A program made the translations under genes and the position numbers. Positions 45,132 to 53,697 of a stretch of 64,000 nt of DNA are shown here, one piece after another; the stretch's first letter is position 1, and every line of letters starts with the position of its first letter. This stretch comes from Candidatus Thermochlorobacteriaceae bacterium (lineage in GTDB: Bacteria > Bacteroidota > Chlorobiia > Chlorobiales > Thermochlorobacteraceae), in contig JAJUFC010000013.1 of the NCBI GenBank assembly GCA_029263855.1, positions 43,930 through 107,929 of the forward strand, given 5' to 3'. The notes beneath the pieces are model-generated. The model saw only the letters and a program-made list of their open reading frames with translations, had not been told where the DNA came from and did no database searches.

Positions 45132-45392
45132 TTAAGAGTGATGAAAATCGGCAGGCGGCTCGTGCGTTGCGGGCTTCGTTTCCGTGCAATCAAAAATGGG
45201 ACTTTCGGGAAAGTAGGTGCTAAGCAAATACAAGGCTTCAAGCACCTCTTGGCTCTCTTTGCTATCGGGGGTCTGCGATTTTTCATCGATGAATCGTTGC
45301 AGTTGGTCATACTGCGCTTTACAGCCCATCTCTAAACACTTCCAGAGCGGCAGATGTAAATTACATTCGTGTAAAAAATGTGGCTCTGTCAT
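45132..45392 (-). CDS. Small hypothetical protein coupled to the PP2C phosphatase gene
   Basis: I do not recognise this 86-residue protein. It starts 'MTEPHFLHECNLHLPLWKC' and has Cys-rich early residues (HEC, KCLEMGC) and a helical middle ('QLQRFIDEKSQ', 'EVLEALYLLSTYF'). The ATG at 45392 is preferred over an upstream start at 45431. Its stop is only 11 bases before the phosphatase ATG, so the two are almost surely co-transcribed. It may be a regulator or sensor partner. Codon use is like that of its neighbours. Confidence 0.65.
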   Translation of the reverse strand: MTEPHFLHECNLHLPLWKCLEMGCKAQYDQLQRFIDEKSQTPDSKESQEVLEALYLLSTYFPESPIFDCTETKPATHEPPADFHHS

Positions 45393-45529
45393 GGCTCGGT
45401 CGATTAAATGTTGAACCCCAAATTTGAACACCTTTTGTAAGCGAAGTTAGTGAGAGATAATGGGAAAACCGTTGTGATTTTTTGAGACTCGCAAGATGCA
45501 CAAGCAGTGCGTCGCTTGAAGTTTGAGCC

Positions 45530-47242
45530 TTGACGAAAAAAAGGTATATTTATACTTTTTCAGAAAACAATTCCCATAACATTCAAATCGGCAGTTTGAC
45601 GTTGGAAACGCAAGGCAATTACACCGTTTCGATGGACATGAGCGAGGGCGTCATCAATGTCCGTAAATACAAGCCTGAGAAGATCTCCTCTCAAACCGTC
45701 AAAATTGAACTCGAGCCTTTCGCGGAGCCTGATTCTATTTCGCCACACGACGCGCCGTTAAGCGTTGAAGAAGAATTAGGAACGATGATTTCCGAAATTC
45801 TTGCCACTATCAAAGCATCTGTTGAAGCGCACACCGTTTGCTTTGCGTGGGTAAGCGCGAACAAGAAGAAACTTTACCTTGCGCATAAAGATATTTCCTC
45901 CGACCACTTCACGACCGAAAAATGGCTTTCTTTCGGAAGCGACGCCGTTACACAAGTAGTGTTGGCTAAAAACGGACAACTCTATACTGAAATCAGCGCG
46001 GAAGACGAGCCGAAATTGATTCGATATTATAGCACGCCGATAGGCGTTAAGTCGTTTATGGGCGTGCCTGTGTTTCATCGAGAGCATATTTACGGCGTTT
46101 TGTTCGCCGATAGTTTGCAGAAGAGCGCGTTTCGTCAGGAGCAAGTCAAACTCTTGAATCGGTTTGGAAAAATTTGTGCGACGCTGATTGATAACTACGC
46201 GGTTAAGTCGGGGCATTTGGAGTCGATTCGCTTTGTTGAGCCAGCGATAGCGTTTACTTATTCGCTTTACAAGGAAGCACAACTCGAGCCGCAAATTCAG
46301 GCATTTTGCAATGCGATTCAAAGCGTGATTGACTTTGACCATCTCGCGCTTTCGCTGATTAACTCGCGCTCGGAACTGCGAATCCGCAATGTGCGTACAA
46401 AGAGCAGTTACGTCGCTGAAGGCGCGTTGGTAGATTTGGAGCAGTCGGCGGTTGGACAAGCCGTTATGCACGGCGATTCAGGCATCATCGACGACCTCTC
46501 TACGCTTGGCGGCATGCCGCGGTTTTTCGCAGAAGAAGTCGAAGCAGGCATTGCACCTGCGCAAGGCTCAATGCTGATTATGCCGATTAAACTCGGCGAT
46601 TTTATTGCCGGCGTTGTAACGCTAGAATCATCTCAAAAAAACTTTTTCAGCCAAGAGAGCGCGCAAAAAGCGCGATTCTTCGTCAATGTGCTGTCGCTTT
46701 CGCTCAATGGATTTTTGCTCAAAGACCGCATTCGGCACGTCTCGCCCTACGATGAAGAAACAGGATTGCTTTCCGCAAAAGCCTTTTTTGAACGCTTGCG
46801 CTATGAAACGAACCGCGCCACGCGCGAGCGCGTCGAGACCGCTTTGCTCTTGATTGAATTTGACGACCAAAAAGGCATCGAGACGCGAAGCAACCACAAT
46901 ACAGCCGCTATTGCCAACCTCATGCAAGCAACCGCACGCATGATTGTCGCTAATGCGCGTAACTACGACCTTGTCGGGCGCGTCGGTAAAATGCGCTTTG
47001 GCGTTTGCCTCAACGGCATTACCGAAATTAACGCTCGATTTTGGGCAGAGAAAGTGCGTGAACAAGTCATCAATTTTCCTTTTGAAACCGGCGACCAGTT
47101 CCGCACGATTTTAGCAACGGTGAGTGTTGGCGTGGCAAAATTACGCCATGAGCAAGCCGACCCTGACCTCTGGATTGAAGGGGCAGAAAAAGCCTTGCAA
47201 CACGCGCAAAATTCAGGCGGAAATTGCGTAAAAGTCTTTTAA
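45530..47242 (+). CDS. Double-GAF protein with degenerate GGDEF-like domain
   Basis: The 570-residue protein has an N-terminal strand-rich segment (1-80), two GAF-like domains (about 85-225, with 'IGVKSFMGVPVFHREHIYGVL' in part 'FMGVPVFHREHIYGVLFAD'; and about 245-400, with 'MLIMPIKLGDFIAGVVTLES'), and a C-terminal GGDEF-fold region ('DEETGLLSAKAFFERLRYE'). The catalytic loop reads 'LVGRVGKMRFGVCL', so GGDEF is replaced by GKMRF and cyclase activity is unlikely. It may bind nucleotide as a sensor. TTG at 45530 is the only credible start. It is divergent from the phosphatase unit. Confidence 0.83.
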   Translation: MTKKRYIYTFSENNSHNIQIGSLTLETQGNYTVSMDMSEGVINVRKYKPEKISSQTVKIELEPFAEPDSISPHDAPLSVEEELGTMISEILATIKASVEAHTVCFAWVSANKKKLYLAHKDISSDHFTTEKWLSFGSDAVTQVVLAKNGQLYTEISAEDEPKLIRYYSTPIGVKSFMGVPVFHREHIYGVLFADSLQKSAFRQEQVKLLNRFGKICATLIDNYAVKSGHLESIRFVEPAIAFTYSLYKEAQLEPQIQAFCNAIQSVIDFDHLALSLINSRSELRIRNVRTKSSYVAEGALVDLEQSAVGQAVMHGDSGIIDDLSTLGGMPRFFAEEVEAGIAPAQGSMLIMPIKLGDFIAGVVTLESSQKNFFSQESAQKARFFVNVLSLSLNGFLLKDRIRHVSPYDEETGLLSAKAFFERLRYETNRATRERVETALLLIEFDDQKGIETRSNHNTAAIANLMQATARMIVANARNYDLVGRVGKMRFGVCLNGITEINARFWAEKVREQVINFPFETGDQFRTILATVSVGVAKLRHEQADPDLWIEGAEKALQHAQNSGGNCVKVF

Positions 47243-47314
47243 GTGAAATTTTGAGTTGCACGCGCTATGTTTCACAATCATATGTTTCTCAATCATTAAA
47301 CCTGACGCTTGAGC

Positions 47315-47584
47315 ATGACGCTCGGAAAAGTTATCGGCACGATTTGGGCAACGCGCAAAGATGAAGGGCTTGTGGGCATGAAACTTCAAATCGTGAGACC
47401 CGTTGGCTTGGATTTACAAGCAAAAGAGGGATTTTTAATCGCCGTAGACTCCGTTGGGGCGGGCGTCGGCGAAATTGTTTTGATTGCAACCGGCAGTTCA
47501 GCACGATTGACGGAAATAACGAAAAATAAACCCGTCGACGCCGTCATTATGGCGATTGTCGATAAACTCGATGTGGCGGATTAA
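47315..47584 (+). CDS. Bacterial microcompartment vertex protein (EutN/CcmL)
   Basis: BMC-P proteins form pentamers that cap the vertices of microcompartment shells. The 89-residue sequence has the signature 'LGKVIGTIWATRKDEGLVGMKL' in part ('GKVIGTIWATRKDEGLVG') and 'LIAVDSVGAGVGEIVLIATGS'. ATG at 47315 is used; TTG at 47309 is in frame. A second copy begins 28 bp downstream. No hexameric shell protein, encapsulated enzyme or signature metabolic gene is in the window, so these may be satellite vertex genes for a shell encoded elsewhere. Confidence 0.92.
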   Translation: MTLGKVIGTIWATRKDEGLVGMKLQIVRPVGLDLQAKEGFLIAVDSVGAGVGEIVLIATGSSARLTEITKNKPVDAVIMAIVDKLDVAD

Positions 47585-47611
47585 GCACGCTTCGCTTAAA
47601 CTTTACGAACG

Positions 47612-47923
47612 TTGTATCTCGGAAAAGTAATTGGAACAGTTTGGGCAACGCAAAAGCATCACGCCCTCGTAGGAGAGAAACTACAACTTGTTCAGCCGAT
47701 TGACACCGATGGAAATTTAGTCGGCAAGCCAATCGTCGCCGTTGATGCTGTCGGTGCAGGGGCGGGCGAAACCGTGATGTATGTAACGTCTTCGGAAGCC
47801 GCTGTTCCAATTAAAGTGCGGAAAAAGTTAAAGCTCGTTCCCATCGACGCGACGCTTGTCGGAATTGTTGAGAGCATTAGTGTCTATGCCCGTTCTAAAA
47901 CATCGGGTTCTGAAAAGATTTAA
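47612..47923 (+). CDS. Bacterial microcompartment vertex protein (EutN/CcmL), second copy
   Basis: This 103-residue paralogue shares the opening '[22 protein letters not shown]' in part ('[20 protein letters not shown]') and '[22 protein letters not shown]'. It has a longer middle ('[14 protein letters not shown]') and a C-terminal extension ('[13 protein letters not shown]'). TTG at 47612 places the family start at once; the real Met may be this codon. The pair diverges enough to suggest different pentamers. It ends 68 bp before rpoD. Confidence 0.92.
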   Translation: MYLGKVIGTVWATQKHHALVGEKLQLVQPIDTDGNLVGKPIVAVDAVGAGAGETVMYVTSSEAAVPIKVRKKLKLVPIDATLVGIVESISVYARSKTSGSEKI

Positions 47924-47991
47924 CACAGTCGGATTCAATCCGAACCGTTTGTCAAATTAGTTTTAGTCACTTTATTTTTGAAAGGAATACT

Positions 47992-48891
47992 ATGCGCCAA
48001 CTGAAAATCAGCAGGCAAATTACCAATCGTGAGAGCGCGTCGCTCGACCGCTACTTGCAAGAAATCGGCAAATTTGATTTACTCACTGCGCAAGACGAAA
48101 TTGACCTGACGCGCAAAATCAAACGCGGCGACGGCAAGCCGATTGACTCGCGCGAATACAAGGAAGGGCGTAGAGCCTTAGAAAAACTCATTAAGGCGAA
48201 CTTGCGCTTCGTCGTCTCAGTGGCGAAGCAGTATCAAAATCAAGGGCTTTCGCTTGGCGATTTAATCAACGAAGGCAATCTCGGACTCATCAAAGCCGCC
48301 AAACGCTTCGATGAAACACGCGGATTCAAGTTCATTTCTTACGCCGTGTGGTGGATTCGCCAATCCATCTTGCAAGCCCTTGCTGAACAATCGCGCATTG
48401 TGCGTTTGCCGCTCAACCGTGTCGGAACGCTCAATAAAATCGGCAAAGCGTTTTCGCAGTTGGAGCAAGAATACGAGCGCGACCCCAGCACCGAAGAACT
48501 TGCGCAAGTCTTGGATATGAACTCGTCGGAAGTTACCGACACGCTCAAAATCGCAGGACGGCATATTTCCGTCGATGCACCCTTCGCGCAAGGCGACGAT
48601 AATCGCTTGCTAGATGTGCTTCAAAACGACTCGCAACGCCCTGACCATAGTTTGATTCAAGAGTCGCTCCGCATTGAAGTTGAGCGGTCGCTTTCTGCTC
48701 TCACCTCGCGCGAAGCTGACGTCATTCGCTCATATTTCGGAATCGGAATGGATAACCCGCTCACGCTCGAGGAAATCGGCGAAAAGTTCAAACTCACTCG
48801 TGAGCGCGTCCGACAAATTAAAGAGAAAGCTATTCGCCGTTTGCGCAACTCGCCGTATAGCAACGTGCTCAAAGAATACATCGGCGGATAA
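47992..48891 (+). CDS. rpoD: Primary RNA polymerase sigma factor, short Bacteroidetes/Chlorobi type
   Basis: This is the housekeeping sigma factor. At 299 residues it lacks region 1.1 and starts '[20 protein letters not shown]', the pattern of Bacteroidetes and Chlorobi RpoD. Region 2 shows '[20 protein letters not shown]' and '[20 protein letters not shown]'; region 4 has '[20 protein letters not shown]' with the -35 helix. Promoters in such organisms usually use TTG and TAnnTTTG elements. ATG is preceded by AAAGGAA. It is followed by a terminator at 48919-48949. Confidence 0.97.
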   Translation: MRQLKISRQITNRESASLDRYLQEIGKFDLLTAQDEIDLTRKIKRGDGKPIDSREYKEGRRALEKLIKANLRFVVSVAKQYQNQGLSLGDLINEGNLGLIKAAKRFDETRGFKFISYAVWWIRQSILQALAEQSRIVRLPLNRVGTLNKIGKAFSQLEQEYERDPSTEELAQVLDMNSSEVTDTLKIAGRHISVDAPFAQGDDNRLLDVLQNDSQRPDHSLIQESLRIEVERSLSALTSREADVIRSYFGIGMDNPLTLEEIGEKFKLTRERVRQIKEKAIRRLRNSPYSNVLKEYIGG

Positions 48892-48918
48892 ATCTGCTTG
48901 CTATCATCATCTTGCTAA

Positions 48919-48949
48919 AAGCCCGTTGAAAAGCGGGCTTTGTTGTTTT
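48919..48949 (+). terminator. Intrinsic terminator after rpoD
   Basis: A 7-bp stem (AAGCCCG at 48919-48925 with CGGGCTT at 48934-48940) is followed by TGTTGTTTTG. It closes the BMC-P/rpoD stretch. Confidence 0.82.
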
Positions 48950-49083
48950 GTGAGAAAATTCTATTTTCAAATAGTTTTGCTTTTGCGCCTCTCTTGCCTG
49001 AAAAATTAAATTATTAGCCTTTTAATACCTTAATTTCTAAAAGGTTGAAACCAATTTCTCAAAACCAATAAATTACTTTACAA

Positions 49084-50034
49084 ATGCCTGAACCAACCAT
49101 TCTATTTGTGGACGATGAGCCGATGATTCTCAATTCACTGCGCCGCTTATTCGACGACGATTACGAAGTTTTGACTGCTGACAGTGGAAAGAAAGGATTA
49201 GACCTGCTCGCCAAGCATGAGGTCGGAGTGGTGATTAGCGACCAGCGCATGCCTGAAATGCTCGGACACGAATTTTTGTCCCAAGCCAAAAATCTGCGAC
49301 CCGACGCGATTCGCATTTTGCTCACGGGCTACTCCGACATTGACGACACGATTCGCTCCATCAACGACGGCGAAATTTTCCGATATGTCAACAAGCCTTG
49401 GCAAGCCTCAAAACTTACGGAGACGATAGACCTCGCTTACAAACTGCACAAGAAATTGATCGCCGAAAAAAACGAGCAAGCGCGCGCGGAAATGTTCGCC
49501 AACTTCGCCGTTCTTCCGCCGCTCCCGCAACTGCTTCTCATCGATGCTAATCAGGCGCGGCTCGAACAAACGAAATTCTTGCTTGACCATCAGTATGACG
49601 TGTGCGTTTCAACGACCGCCGAAGAAGCCTTTGAAATTTTGGCGACGAAGTCTATCTCGGTCTTGGTTCTTGAATCTTTCAAAACCACGCACATCGACGA
49701 AGCTGAATTTCTGACCATTTTGAAAACCGCTAACCCCGACATCGTTTCGATTCTTCTCAGCGACGTGCGCGATTCAGAACTGGCAAAGCGATTGGTCAAT
49801 GAAGGGAGCGTGTTTCGTTATGTCGTGCGTCCTTTTTCAGATGAAGCCTTGAAAGGCATCGTCGGACTTGCCGCCGCGCGCGCCGAACTCTACAAGCAAT
49901 CGCCCGCGAAAAATATTCGTCGCCAAGAAAACAACCTCACGGGCTTTCGCGCGTCTGTTCAGGAACTCGCGCACCCATTTCCTGAACTCGTAGAAAAAGT
50001 TCGAACTTGGTATGAAAAGCGCAAGACCTATTAA
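49084..50034 (+). CDS. Response regulator with one active and one degenerate receiver
   Basis: The first receiver (1-125) is complete: 'ILFVDDEPMILNSL', Asp53 in 'VVISDQRMPEM', 'ILLTGYSD' and Lys in 'FRYVNKPWQ', as in RpfG-type regulators. The second (about 148-270) has 'LLLIDANQARLEQ', but the acceptor site reads 'VLVLESFK' (Asp to Glu), the Thr site 'LLSDVRD' and the Lys site 'YVVRPFSD' (Lys to Arg), so it is a pseudo-receiver. No HD-GYP or other output follows; the protein ends in a short basic tail. Function unknown. Confidence 0.9.
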   Translation: MPEPTILFVDDEPMILNSLRRLFDDDYEVLTADSGKKGLDLLAKHEVGVVISDQRMPEMLGHEFLSQAKNLRPDAIRILLTGYSDIDDTIRSINDGEIFRYVNKPWQASKLTETIDLAYKLHKKLIAEKNEQARAEMFANFAVLPPLPQLLLIDANQARLEQTKFLLDHQYDVCVSTTAEEAFEILATKSISVLVLESFKTTHIDEAEFLTILKTANPDIVSILLSDVRDSELAKRLVNEGSVFRYVVRPFSDEALKGIVGLAAARAELYKQSPAKNIRRQENNLTGFRASVQELAHPFPELVEKVRTWYEKRKTY

Positions 50035-50064
50035 AAAATGGCGCATTTTGATGAGCGGATTATG

Positions 50065-50091
50065 GATTCATATCTGATAGATTCATATCTG
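50065..50091. repeat. Tandem 12-bp direct repeat, period 15
   Basis: GATTCATATCTG occurs at 50065-50076 and again at 50080-50091. It lies in the spacer before the yqeY gene and could be a regulator site or a chance duplication. Confidence 0.5.
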
Positions 50092-50136
50092 TGAGAAAAG
50101 CCGTAACTTTGTGACTCAAATCAAACCTTATTTGAA

Positions 50137-50595
50137 ATGACGCTCAAAGAAAAAATTAACGAAGCAATCAAAGCCGCCATGAAAAGCGGCGACAAATTGC
50201 GCCTCGAAACCGTGCGCGATATCAAGAAATACATCATCGAGAAAGAAACCGCCGAAAAGCGTGCGCAACGCGGCGACCTCACGCCCGAAGAAGAAATAGA
50301 AGTCTTGACCGCAATGGCAAAGCGTCGCAAAGATTCCATCGAGGAATTTACCAACGCGGGTCGTGCAGAAATGGCAGAAAAAGAAAAAAACGAACTTGCC
50401 ATCATTCAAGAGTTCTTGCCCAAGCAACTCTCGGAAGCCGAAGTGAAGGGAGTCTTAACGCGCATCATCGGCGAAGTCGGCGCAACGACGCAAAAAGAAA
50501 TGGGCAAAGTGATGGGTGTAGCGATGAAAGAACTTAAAGGCAAAACTGACGGTAGCATCGTTCAAAAAGCTTTGAAGGAACTTTTGCCTGCATAG
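50137..50595 (+). CDS. yqeY: GatB/YqeY domain protein
   Basis: A 152-residue stand-alone YqeY protein, related to the tRNA-binding tail of GatB. It shows 'LKEKINEAIKAAMKSGDKLR', 'LRLETVRDIKKYIIEKE', 'FTNAGRAEMAEKEKNELAII' and 'EMGKVMGVAMKELKGKTDGS'. The start ATG at 50137 gives the family N-terminus. It is likely monocistronic; about 168 bp separate it from the DivIVA gene. The role of stand-alone YqeY is not settled. Confidence 0.95.
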   Translation: MTLKEKINEAIKAAMKSGDKLRLETVRDIKKYIIEKETAEKRAQRGDLTPEEEIEVLTAMAKRRKDSIEEFTNAGRAEMAEKEKNELAIIQEFLPKQLSEAEVKGVLTRIIGEVGATTQKEMGKVMGVAMKELKGKTDGSIVQKALKELLPA

Positions 50596-50769
50596 CCATA
50601 ATGACGAATGGGAAGCGCGTAACGAAGAACAAAATGCAAGTTGCACGCTTCCTATGATTCTAGAATCATTACAAAATAAGTGCTTCATATATTTTCTGCC
50701 TTCACGATTCCGCTCAAATGTTTTATCTTCTCGCCGTTTTAACAATCCTTCCAAAACGACAACTTGCAG

Positions 50770-51519
50770 ATGAAACTCACGCCGATTGATATAAAAAAAC
50801 ACACTTTCAACACTGTCTTTCGCGGGTTTGCGCCCGAAGAAGTCGAGGCATTTTTAGACACTGTTTCGCGCCAATGGGAAGAACTTTTAGATGAACTCGA
50901 TCGCGCCAAGCGTCGCATTGCCGAATTAGAAGGAGAAACACGCAAGTATAAAGATGTCGAGTCGATGCTTCACCAGACCCTCGCGCAAGCCCAGCAAAGC
51001 ACCAACAGCGTTATCGAGAATGCCAAGCGCGAAGCTGAGCTCATTCGCCAAGAAGCCGAAATCAAAAGCCAACAACTCATCGAGCGCGCCAAACTTGAAG
51101 TCTCGGCTATGGGCGACGACGTTCGACGGCTCGAGGCACAAAAGCGCGAACTTATCGCTAAACTTCGCATGCTCCTTTCTTCTCAACTTGAACTCTTAAA
51201 TGCGTTCAGCGACGACGAAGAAAGCTTCATTCTCCAACAATTCGCTAACAAGAAACTTTTATCGGAGCAGAAAAACGCGCAAACCGAAACTCCGCCACCG
51301 CCCGCCACCGCGCCTTTCTCGCAAGAATCTTCACCCGATTCGCTCAATAAGCCGATCGCTGAATCTGCCCCGACGCAGAGTCTTGAAAAAGAAACAGTTT
51401 CTCCCGAACCAAAGCCGTCGCAGACGGTCAAAATTGAAGTCCTCGTTGAACCTAATCACAAAAGTGCCGTCGGAAAAAAGACGATTAACATCGACGACAT
51501 TTTAAGCGGACTCGAATAG
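50770..51519 (+). CDS. DivIVA-domain protein
   Basis: DivIVA-like proteins bind curved membranes and organise division or polar growth. The N-terminal lipid-binding domain is 'MKLTPIDIKKHTFNTVFRGF' with 'PEEVEAFLDTVSRQWEEL'. A long coiled coil fills about residues 30-140. The last 90 residues are low-complexity (Pro, Ser, Glu) and end with a conserved-looking 'TINIDDILSGLE'. ATG at 50770 is chosen. It is 3 bp before hutI, starting a packed six-gene run. Confidence 0.9.
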   Translation: MKLTPIDIKKHTFNTVFRGFAPEEVEAFLDTVSRQWEELLDELDRAKRRIAELEGETRKYKDVESMLHQTLAQAQQSTNSVIENAKREAELIRQEAEIKSQQLIERAKLEVSAMGDDVRRLEAQKRELIAKLRMLLSSQLELLNAFSDDEESFILQQFANKKLLSEQKNAQTETPPPPATAPFSQESSPDSLNKPIAESAPTQSLEKETVSPEPKPSQTVKIEVLVEPNHKSAVGKKTINIDDILSGLE

Positions 51520-51522
51520 TCA

Positions 51523-52749
51523 ATGGCATCGTTGCTCATTCACAACACCGCCCAAATTGCAACTGCCACAGGGCATTACGCACGAGGCTCAGACATGAAC
51601 AATCTGCGCCTTTATGAACACGCCTCGATTTACATTCAAGACGGAATCATTCGTGCTATCGGCACACCCGCTGAACTTGAACAATCATTTCCGTCTGCTT
51701 CACAAGTCATTGACGCAACAAGTTGCACGGTGATTCCCGGACTGATTGATTCACACACACATCTCGTTTTTGCGGGCTCGCGCGAAAAAGAATTTGCGCT
51801 TCGGCTCTCTGGTGCGACTTATCAAGAAATCGCCTCGCAAGGTGGCGGCATTCTTTCAACGGTTTCAGCAACACGCAAGGCTTCAAAAGATGAACTCAAA
51901 TCTATCGCCTCCTGTTACCTTTCGCTGGCATTGGCGCACGGCACGACGACGATGGAAGTCAAAACGGGCTACGGACTCGATGAAGAAACTGAACTCAAAT
52001 TGCTCGATGTGATTGAAGAACTTAATGCGGAACAGCCAATCACGCTTGTGCCAAGCTTTCTCGGCGCGCATGCCTTTCCACCCGATTGCACGAAGTCGGA
52101 GTATCTCGATTTGCTTCATCGGCTTTTGCCGCGCGTTGCTACAAAAGCCAAGTTTATTGACGCTTTCGTGGAAGAAAATTATTTCAATCTTGAACAAACA
52201 GAAGCGCTCTGTCGCGAAGCCAAACGGTGCGGACTTCTGCCGCGCTTGCATGTCAATCAATTTTCATCGATCGGCGGCGTGGCGTTAGGGCTTCGGCTCG
52301 GTGCGGTCTCGCTCGACCATTTAGAGAAACTCTCGAACGAAGAAATTCACTTGCTTGCGCAGTCGGAAACCGTTGCCACGCTCTTGCCATGCGTTTCGCT
52401 CTTTTTAGGTTATGGCTATCCGCCTGCACGAACCTTGATAGATTCAGGCGCGATTGTTGCTCTTGCTTCGAACTTCAATCCGGGAAGTGCGATGAACCTC
52501 AATATGCAACTTGTGATGTTTGTGGCTTGCGCCCAGATGTCGCTTTCTGCAAACGAAGCCTTAACAGCGGCAACGCTCAACGCCGCCTATTCGCTCGGAC
52601 TTTCTGACAAACTTGGCTCGATTGAAATCGGCAAACAAGCCGACCTCGTTATTCTCGACACGCCTACTTTCGAGCAGGCGATTTATTTTTTCGGAATCAA
52701 TCATTCAAAAACCATTATCAAAAATGGCGTTGTAGTATGGACGTGCTAA
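51523..52749 (+). CDS. hutI: Imidazolonepropionase
   Basis: It hydrolyses 4-imidazolone-5-propanoate to N-formimidoyl-L-glutamate in histidine breakdown. Metal ligands are in 'GLIDSHTHLVFAGSREKEF' (part 'IDSHTHLVFAGSR'), with 'SGATYQEIASQGGGILSTV' and 'LPRLHVNQFSSIGG' following; 'ALASNFNPGSAMNLNMQL' is diagnostic. The 408 residues are normal. It overlaps hutG by 13 bp. hutH and hutU, needed for the first two steps, are not in the window. Confidence 0.95.
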   Translation: MASLLIHNTAQIATATGHYARGSDMNNLRLYEHASIYIQDGIIRAIGTPAELEQSFPSASQVIDATSCTVIPGLIDSHTHLVFAGSREKEFALRLSGATYQEIASQGGGILSTVSATRKASKDELKSIASCYLSLALAHGTTTMEVKTGYGLDEETELKLLDVIEELNAEQPITLVPSFLGAHAFPPDCTKSEYLDLLHRLLPRVATKAKFIDAFVEENYFNLEQTEALCREAKRCGLLPRLHVNQFSSIGGVALGLRLGAVSLDHLEKLSNEEIHLLAQSETVATLLPCVSLFLGYGYPPARTLIDSGAIVALASNFNPGSAMNLNMQLVMFVACAQMSLSANEALTAATLNAAYSLGLSDKLGSIEIGKQADLVILDTPTFEQAIYFFGINHSKTIIKNGVVVWTC

Positions 52750-53693
52750 AACTCTTCGATTTAACCTTCCGCTCCGACGAATCTCTTTTCTTTCAAAAGA
52801 ACGATGCCAACGACATTCGCTTCGGCGAAATCGTTAAAGCCGACATTCGATTTTATCGCAAGGCAAAGTTTGTGATTCTTGGCGTGCCGCAAGATGAAGG
52901 CATCAAGCGTAATAAGGGGCGCGAAGGCGCGCGACGCGCGCCTGATGAAATTCGCCGTGCGTTCTACAAACTGCCAATTCCAAACACGATTTCGGAGGGC
53001 GATGTTTTTGATATTGGCAACACGCTTGTTCAAGGCTCGTTGGAGCAAATTCACGAGCGGCATTGCCAAGTGATTGAGCAACTCTTGCGCGATGAAAAAA
53101 TCGTCATCGTCTTGGGCGGCGGAAACGATATTGCTTATCCCGATTGCAAAGCGCTACGCCAAGTATTTTCGGAAGTGATGGCGTTCAACATTGATGCGCA
53201 TTTTGATGTTCGCGCCGACACGCCTTGCAACAGTGGCACGCCGTATCGCCAACTGTTAGAGGAGAATCTTCTCGCGCCTGAATACTTTTTTGAAATTGGC
53301 TCTCAACCGTTTGCCAATTCCGCCGCTTATCAAACTTACTTGATGGAGAAAGGCGTTGCGATTCACCCGCTCGAGAGCATTCGCCGATATGGCATTGACC
53401 AACGCCTTGAAGATATTATTCGGCACTTTACTGCGCCACGTGCGATTTTTTGGGGAATCGATATGGATTCGGTGCGAGCCTGCGACGCGCCGGGCGTTAG
53501 CGCGCCTTCGCCGGTTGGCTTCAGTGCTGAAGAAATTTGCCACATCGCAGGCATTGCAGGAAAACATAAACGCAGTAAGTTGTTAGAAATTACCGAAGTC
53601 AATCCCGAGTTCGATATCGACGGGCGTACAGCCAAACTCGCCGCGCTCATCACGGCGTATTTCATTCGCGAAAAATCAACCTTTGAACGCTGA
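52737..53693 (+). CDS. hutG: Formimidoylglutamase-like arginase-family protein
   Basis: It should split formimidoylglutamate to glutamate and formamide. The arginase fold is seen in '[19 protein letters not shown]', '[14 protein letters not shown]' (Asp153, His155, Asp157) and '[15 protein letters not shown]' (Asp242, Asp244). The first metal motif reads '[12 protein letters not shown]', with Asn130 where His is usual in GGGHD. The protein may use a changed metal site or be a subfamily variant. The start overlaps hutI, which supports a histidine role. 318 residues. Confidence 0.87.
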   Translation: MDVLKLFDLTFRSDESLFFQKNDANDIRFGEIVKADIRFYRKAKFVILGVPQDEGIKRNKGREGARRAPDEIRRAFYKLPIPNTISEGDVFDIGNTLVQGSLEQIHERHCQVIEQLLRDEKIVIVLGGGNDIAYPDCKALRQVFSEVMAFNIDAHFDVRADTPCNSGTPYRQLLEENLLAPEYFFEIGSQPFANSAAYQTYLMEKGVAIHPLESIRRYGIDQRLEDIIRHFTAPRAIFWGIDMDSVRACDAPGVSAPSPVGFSAEEICHIAGIAGKHKRSKLLEITEVNPEFDIDGRTAKLAALITAYFIREKSTFER

Positions 53694-53697
53694 CCAC

